Source: CAZCPB01 sp044223975 (GTDB taxonomy: Bacteria > Planctomycetota > Phycisphaerae > Phycisphaerales > UBA1924). From it: a stretch of 64,000 bases of DNA. Below the pieces are notes generated by a model that worked only from the letters and a program-made list of their open reading frames with translations, had not been told where the DNA came from and did not search any database. The stretch's first letter is position 1; each line of letters starts with the position of its first letter. A program made the position numbers and the translations under genes. Of the stretch, positions 62,003-64,000 are shown one piece after another. The stretch is from contig JBGALI010000023.1 of assembly GCA_044223975.1 (NCBI GenBank), forward strand, positions 5,846 through 69,845, in the 5' to 3' direction.

Positions 62003-62321
62003 TCGGGCGAGGGTGCCCTCTTCTCCAGTCCCCACCCAGCCATTAGCATAAGCCGCAGCCGGGTGGAGTCGCGGACAGGTCATGGATCGCTGTACACGCG
62101 ACTGCGTGATGGGCGCGAGCTTGGCACACCGTCGGCGCTCCTTCCGACGAGCGAGTGGAATTGATGGGTAGGCGGTAGCGATTGGACGGGGGGCGCATTG
62201 CCACCCCGCAACCCTCTGCGTCAGGATGTGCCACCACCATTGTGCGCTTCTTGTGCGCGCGACCCCTGCGGAAGTCGTACGTGACGGTGGGGGCGTTCGT
62301 TCCCGAGCCTCGCCCACCCCA
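62003..62321. other. 319 bases without a gene, upstream of ydbH
   Basis: No ORF of note and no clear promoter. Toward the right end GAGCCTCGCCC at about 62306 resembles one arm of the 31-bp repeat and ends near the attachment repeat. Confidence 0.45.
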
Positions 62322-62362
62322 TTGCCAACGTGAAGGTCGAGGGTTCGAGTCCCCTCGCCCGC
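62322..62362 (+). repeat. Right attachment repeat (tRNA-Gly 3' half copy)
   Basis: Matches 34385-34425 with two mismatches (A to G in the variable loop, T to C in the T stem). The D arm and anticodon stem 5' side are missing, so it is not a tRNA. It marks the right end of the first element and the left end of a second. Confidence 0.85.
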
Positions 62363-62369
62363 CCTGATG

Positions 62370-62399
62370 AAGGCCCGGTGTCCCGTGACGCCGGGCCTT
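62370..62399 (+). terminator. Hairpin after the right attachment repeat
   Basis: Same 13-bp stem as at 34433, with a changed loop base. Copied with the attachment segment. Confidence 0.65.
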
Positions 62400-62723
62400 G
62401 TCATTGGGTGCCAGGTTGCGACGCACTTGGGACTGGCGCGAGATATAGGGGTCGAAGAACCGCGCCAGCGCCGAACATCGCTTCCGTGCCGCGACACGCC
62501 AGAAGATGACGCCGGATGCCTCCTTCGGCCACTAGTTTCCTGCGCTTATTGTGCGCGCTGCTCGAAGACGAGCATTTGGCGACACGCGAGCATCCATGAA
62601 AAAAGGCCCCGGCGTGAAGCCGAAGCCCTTCGCGGCAGCTGGCGCTGGGGGGCAGCACACCAACCACCGCATCACCAGCGTATCGCGTTGCGTGTCCGCG
62701 ATCGCCCAGGAAGAGTTCCCCCA
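62400..62723. other. Non-coding stretch of the second element
   Basis: About 324 bases aligned with 34463-34787, with many scattered substitutions but a preserved GACGCCGGATGCCTCCTTCG core and the integrase terminator. No gene. Confidence 0.5.
62599..62630 (-). terminator. Terminator of the second integrase
   Basis: Identical in design to 34662-34693: a GC-rich stem with one bulge and six T on the minus strand. Confidence 0.75.
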
Positions 62724-63977
62724 TCACGCCGTCGCGCGGTGGCGCTTCACGCTCGCCGCCGCGATCGGGATCGACGCGGGAGCGGGGGCGGTGGGGGAGG
62801 GAATCGCCGGCACCTTCTGCAGCTCCGCCGCCACCGGCAGGAGCGTGGCGTCCATGTACACGTTCTCGGTGAGCTTGGGGTCGCTGTGCCGCATCTGCGC
62901 CTGGCGCGTGCGCGAGGTCATGCCCACGACAGCCATCAGCGTCGAGCAGGTCATGCGCAGGGAGTGGAAGTCCACGAAGCCGGTGGCCCGCGTGCCGAGG
63001 TCGATGCCGGCGAGCTTCAGGTCCGCCGTCAGCGCCTTCATGCTCGGCACGGTCGGGACGATGCGGTCCGTCTGCTTCGCGCCGCTCGACCTGTACTCGC
63101 GGAGCGCCTCGGCCAGCTGCGGGTGCATGACCACGCGGTCGGCGCGTCTGCTCTTGGTCGTCTCGGCCCGCAGCCTGATGACCGCCACGGCGCCGTCGAG
63201 GTCAAGGTCGCCCCACGTCAGCGCCCCGATCTCGCCGCGCCGGAGGCCGGTCCACACGGCGATCAGGTACGCGATCTTCCGCTCCCGCCCAAGCCGTAGC
63301 GCCAGAGCCCGGACGCTTCGCCGTACGTTGGCTATCGGCTGGCCCACGTTGGCACCCGTTCGCACGGTGCGGAGTTCGACGAGCGGGCGTCGCTCGGCCG
63401 CGTCGAGCAAACGGGCGACCTCGTCGGGCGTGAGCGAGCGGCGCGGGTGGACGGGCAGCGCCGCCCGCCTATCCAGCTTCTTCAACGCCGCCAGCGGGTC
63501 GTGCGCCACGTACCGGGACTCGACCGCCCACTTGGTGAAGCTCTTCAATGTGCCCAAGTACTCGTTCTTGGCGATGACCGACAGCGGCTTGCCCCTGGGG
63601 TTGTTCTTGCTGGTGCGGCGATGCTCCGAGAGCGTGCGGAGGATGGCGGCGGGGTCAAGGTCCACGATCCGGGCCGCCCTGGTGCGGGCCACGACGAGCT
63701 TGAGCCTGGCTTCGACCTGCTGCACGTACCGCTCGTGGCGCTGCCCCGCCCTGACATTGGCGACGAACGCTTCGATGTGTTCGGCGATGGGCCGCGCGGC
63801 ACGCTCATCCACCGCGCTCGTCAGCCCCTCGGCGCGGCGTGCGGACTCCCGCTCCAGCCGCTGGGCCAGGAGCAGGCTGGCGTCGCGGTCAGGGTGGCCC
63901 TTGCAGGTGCGCCACCGCTGCTGGACCGCGTCGTAATAGTTGCAGTACCACGTGCTGCCGCGCCTGGGCTTGTGCAA
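62724..63977 (-). CDS. Tyrosine recombinase (integrase) of the second element
   Basis: 417 residues from TTG 63977; the frame is open to the window end, so the true start may lie outside. Catalytic residues as in the first copy: TGLRRGEIGALTW, DFHSLRMTCSTLM and NVYMDA. Residues before RGSTWYCNYY differ from the first copy, and a block (RALALRLGRERK) replaces a different one. Elsewhere the two proteins are almost identical, so they are recent relatives with mosaic segments. Confidence 0.9.
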   Translation of the reverse strand: MHKPRRGSTWYCNYYDAVQQRWRTCKGHPDRDASLLLAQRLERESARRAEGLTSAVDERAARPIAEHIEAFVANVRAGQRHERYVQQVEARLKLVVARTRAARIVDLDPAAILRTLSEHRRTSKNNPRGKPLSVIAKNEYLGTLKSFTKWAVESRYVAHDPLAALKKLDRRAALPVHPRRSLTPDEVARLLDAAERRPLVELRTVRTGANVGQPIANVRRSVRALALRLGRERKIAYLIAVWTGLRRGEIGALTWGDLDLDGAVAVIRLRAETTKSRRADRVVMHPQLAEALREYRSSGAKQTDRIVPTVPSMKALTADLKLAGIDLGTRATGFVDFHSLRMTCSTLMAVVGMTSRTRQAQMRHSDPKLTENVYMDATLLPVAAELQKVPAIPSPTAPAPASIPIAAASVKRHRATA

Positions 63978-64000
63978 GCGATTACTCGAAGGGAGCTGTG

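Noticed and set aside
62322..62393. A second tRNA-Gly gene
   Set aside because: Only the 3' half from the anticodon loop on is present; the 5' acceptor strand, D arm and 5' anticodon stem are missing.

Overview
The window looks like chromosomal DNA of a planctomycete, probably of the Phycisphaerae. It is GC-rich, many start sites lack a clear Shine-Dalgarno, there are many small membrane proteins with a C-terminal CxxCGYDxxG...CPECG zinc ribbon, and exported proteins end in a Pro-rich/hydrophobic/RRRR tail of the PEP-CTERM kind. No rRNA or CRISPR array was seen. The assignment is an inference from gene content.

Bases 1-34,430 are ordinary backbone: a beta-mannosidase end (partial), a DUF3465 protein, a HerA-type ATPase, a compact glucose operon (ppgK-pgi-gnd-pgl), a pyruvate dehydrogenase operon (pdhA-pdhB-pdhC), an S41 protease, an MFS transporter, nth with a membrane gene, a TIM-barrel protein, and a long operon nusA-infB-DUF503-rbfA-HhH protein-TPR lipoprotein-yebC with a plausible promoter, then fliM and dsbD. 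tRNAs for Val(CAC), Arg(CCG) and Gly(GCC) are present.

At tRNA-Gly an accessory region of about 28 kb begins. A 41-bp copy of the tRNA 3' half recurs at 62,322 with two differences. Each copy is followed by the same terminator, the same non-coding stretch and a nearly identical tyrosine integrase, so two related integrative elements seem to sit in tandem at one tRNA gene. The first carries an integrase, a replication-initiator-like gene with five 22-24 bp iterons inside it beside an AT-richer tract (a lambda O/ori-like layout), and an AlpA-like excisionase.

The cargo is unusual. Seven tandem paralogues (49.5-53.0 kb) encode TM-ectodomain-TM-zinc ribbon proteins whose two ends are almost identical while the 50-75 residue ectodomain is nearly unrelated from copy to copy. 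Further copies and fragments lie at 46.5-49.1 kb. A 31-bp palindromic repeat occurs at least seven times, always at gene edges and only inside the island as far as I can see. There are also exported PEP-CTERM-like proteins, two truncated genes fused tail to tail, and, next to the right attachment repeat, a translationally coupled ydbH-ynbE-ydbL set (AsmA-like lipid transport bridge, partner lipoprotein and modulator).
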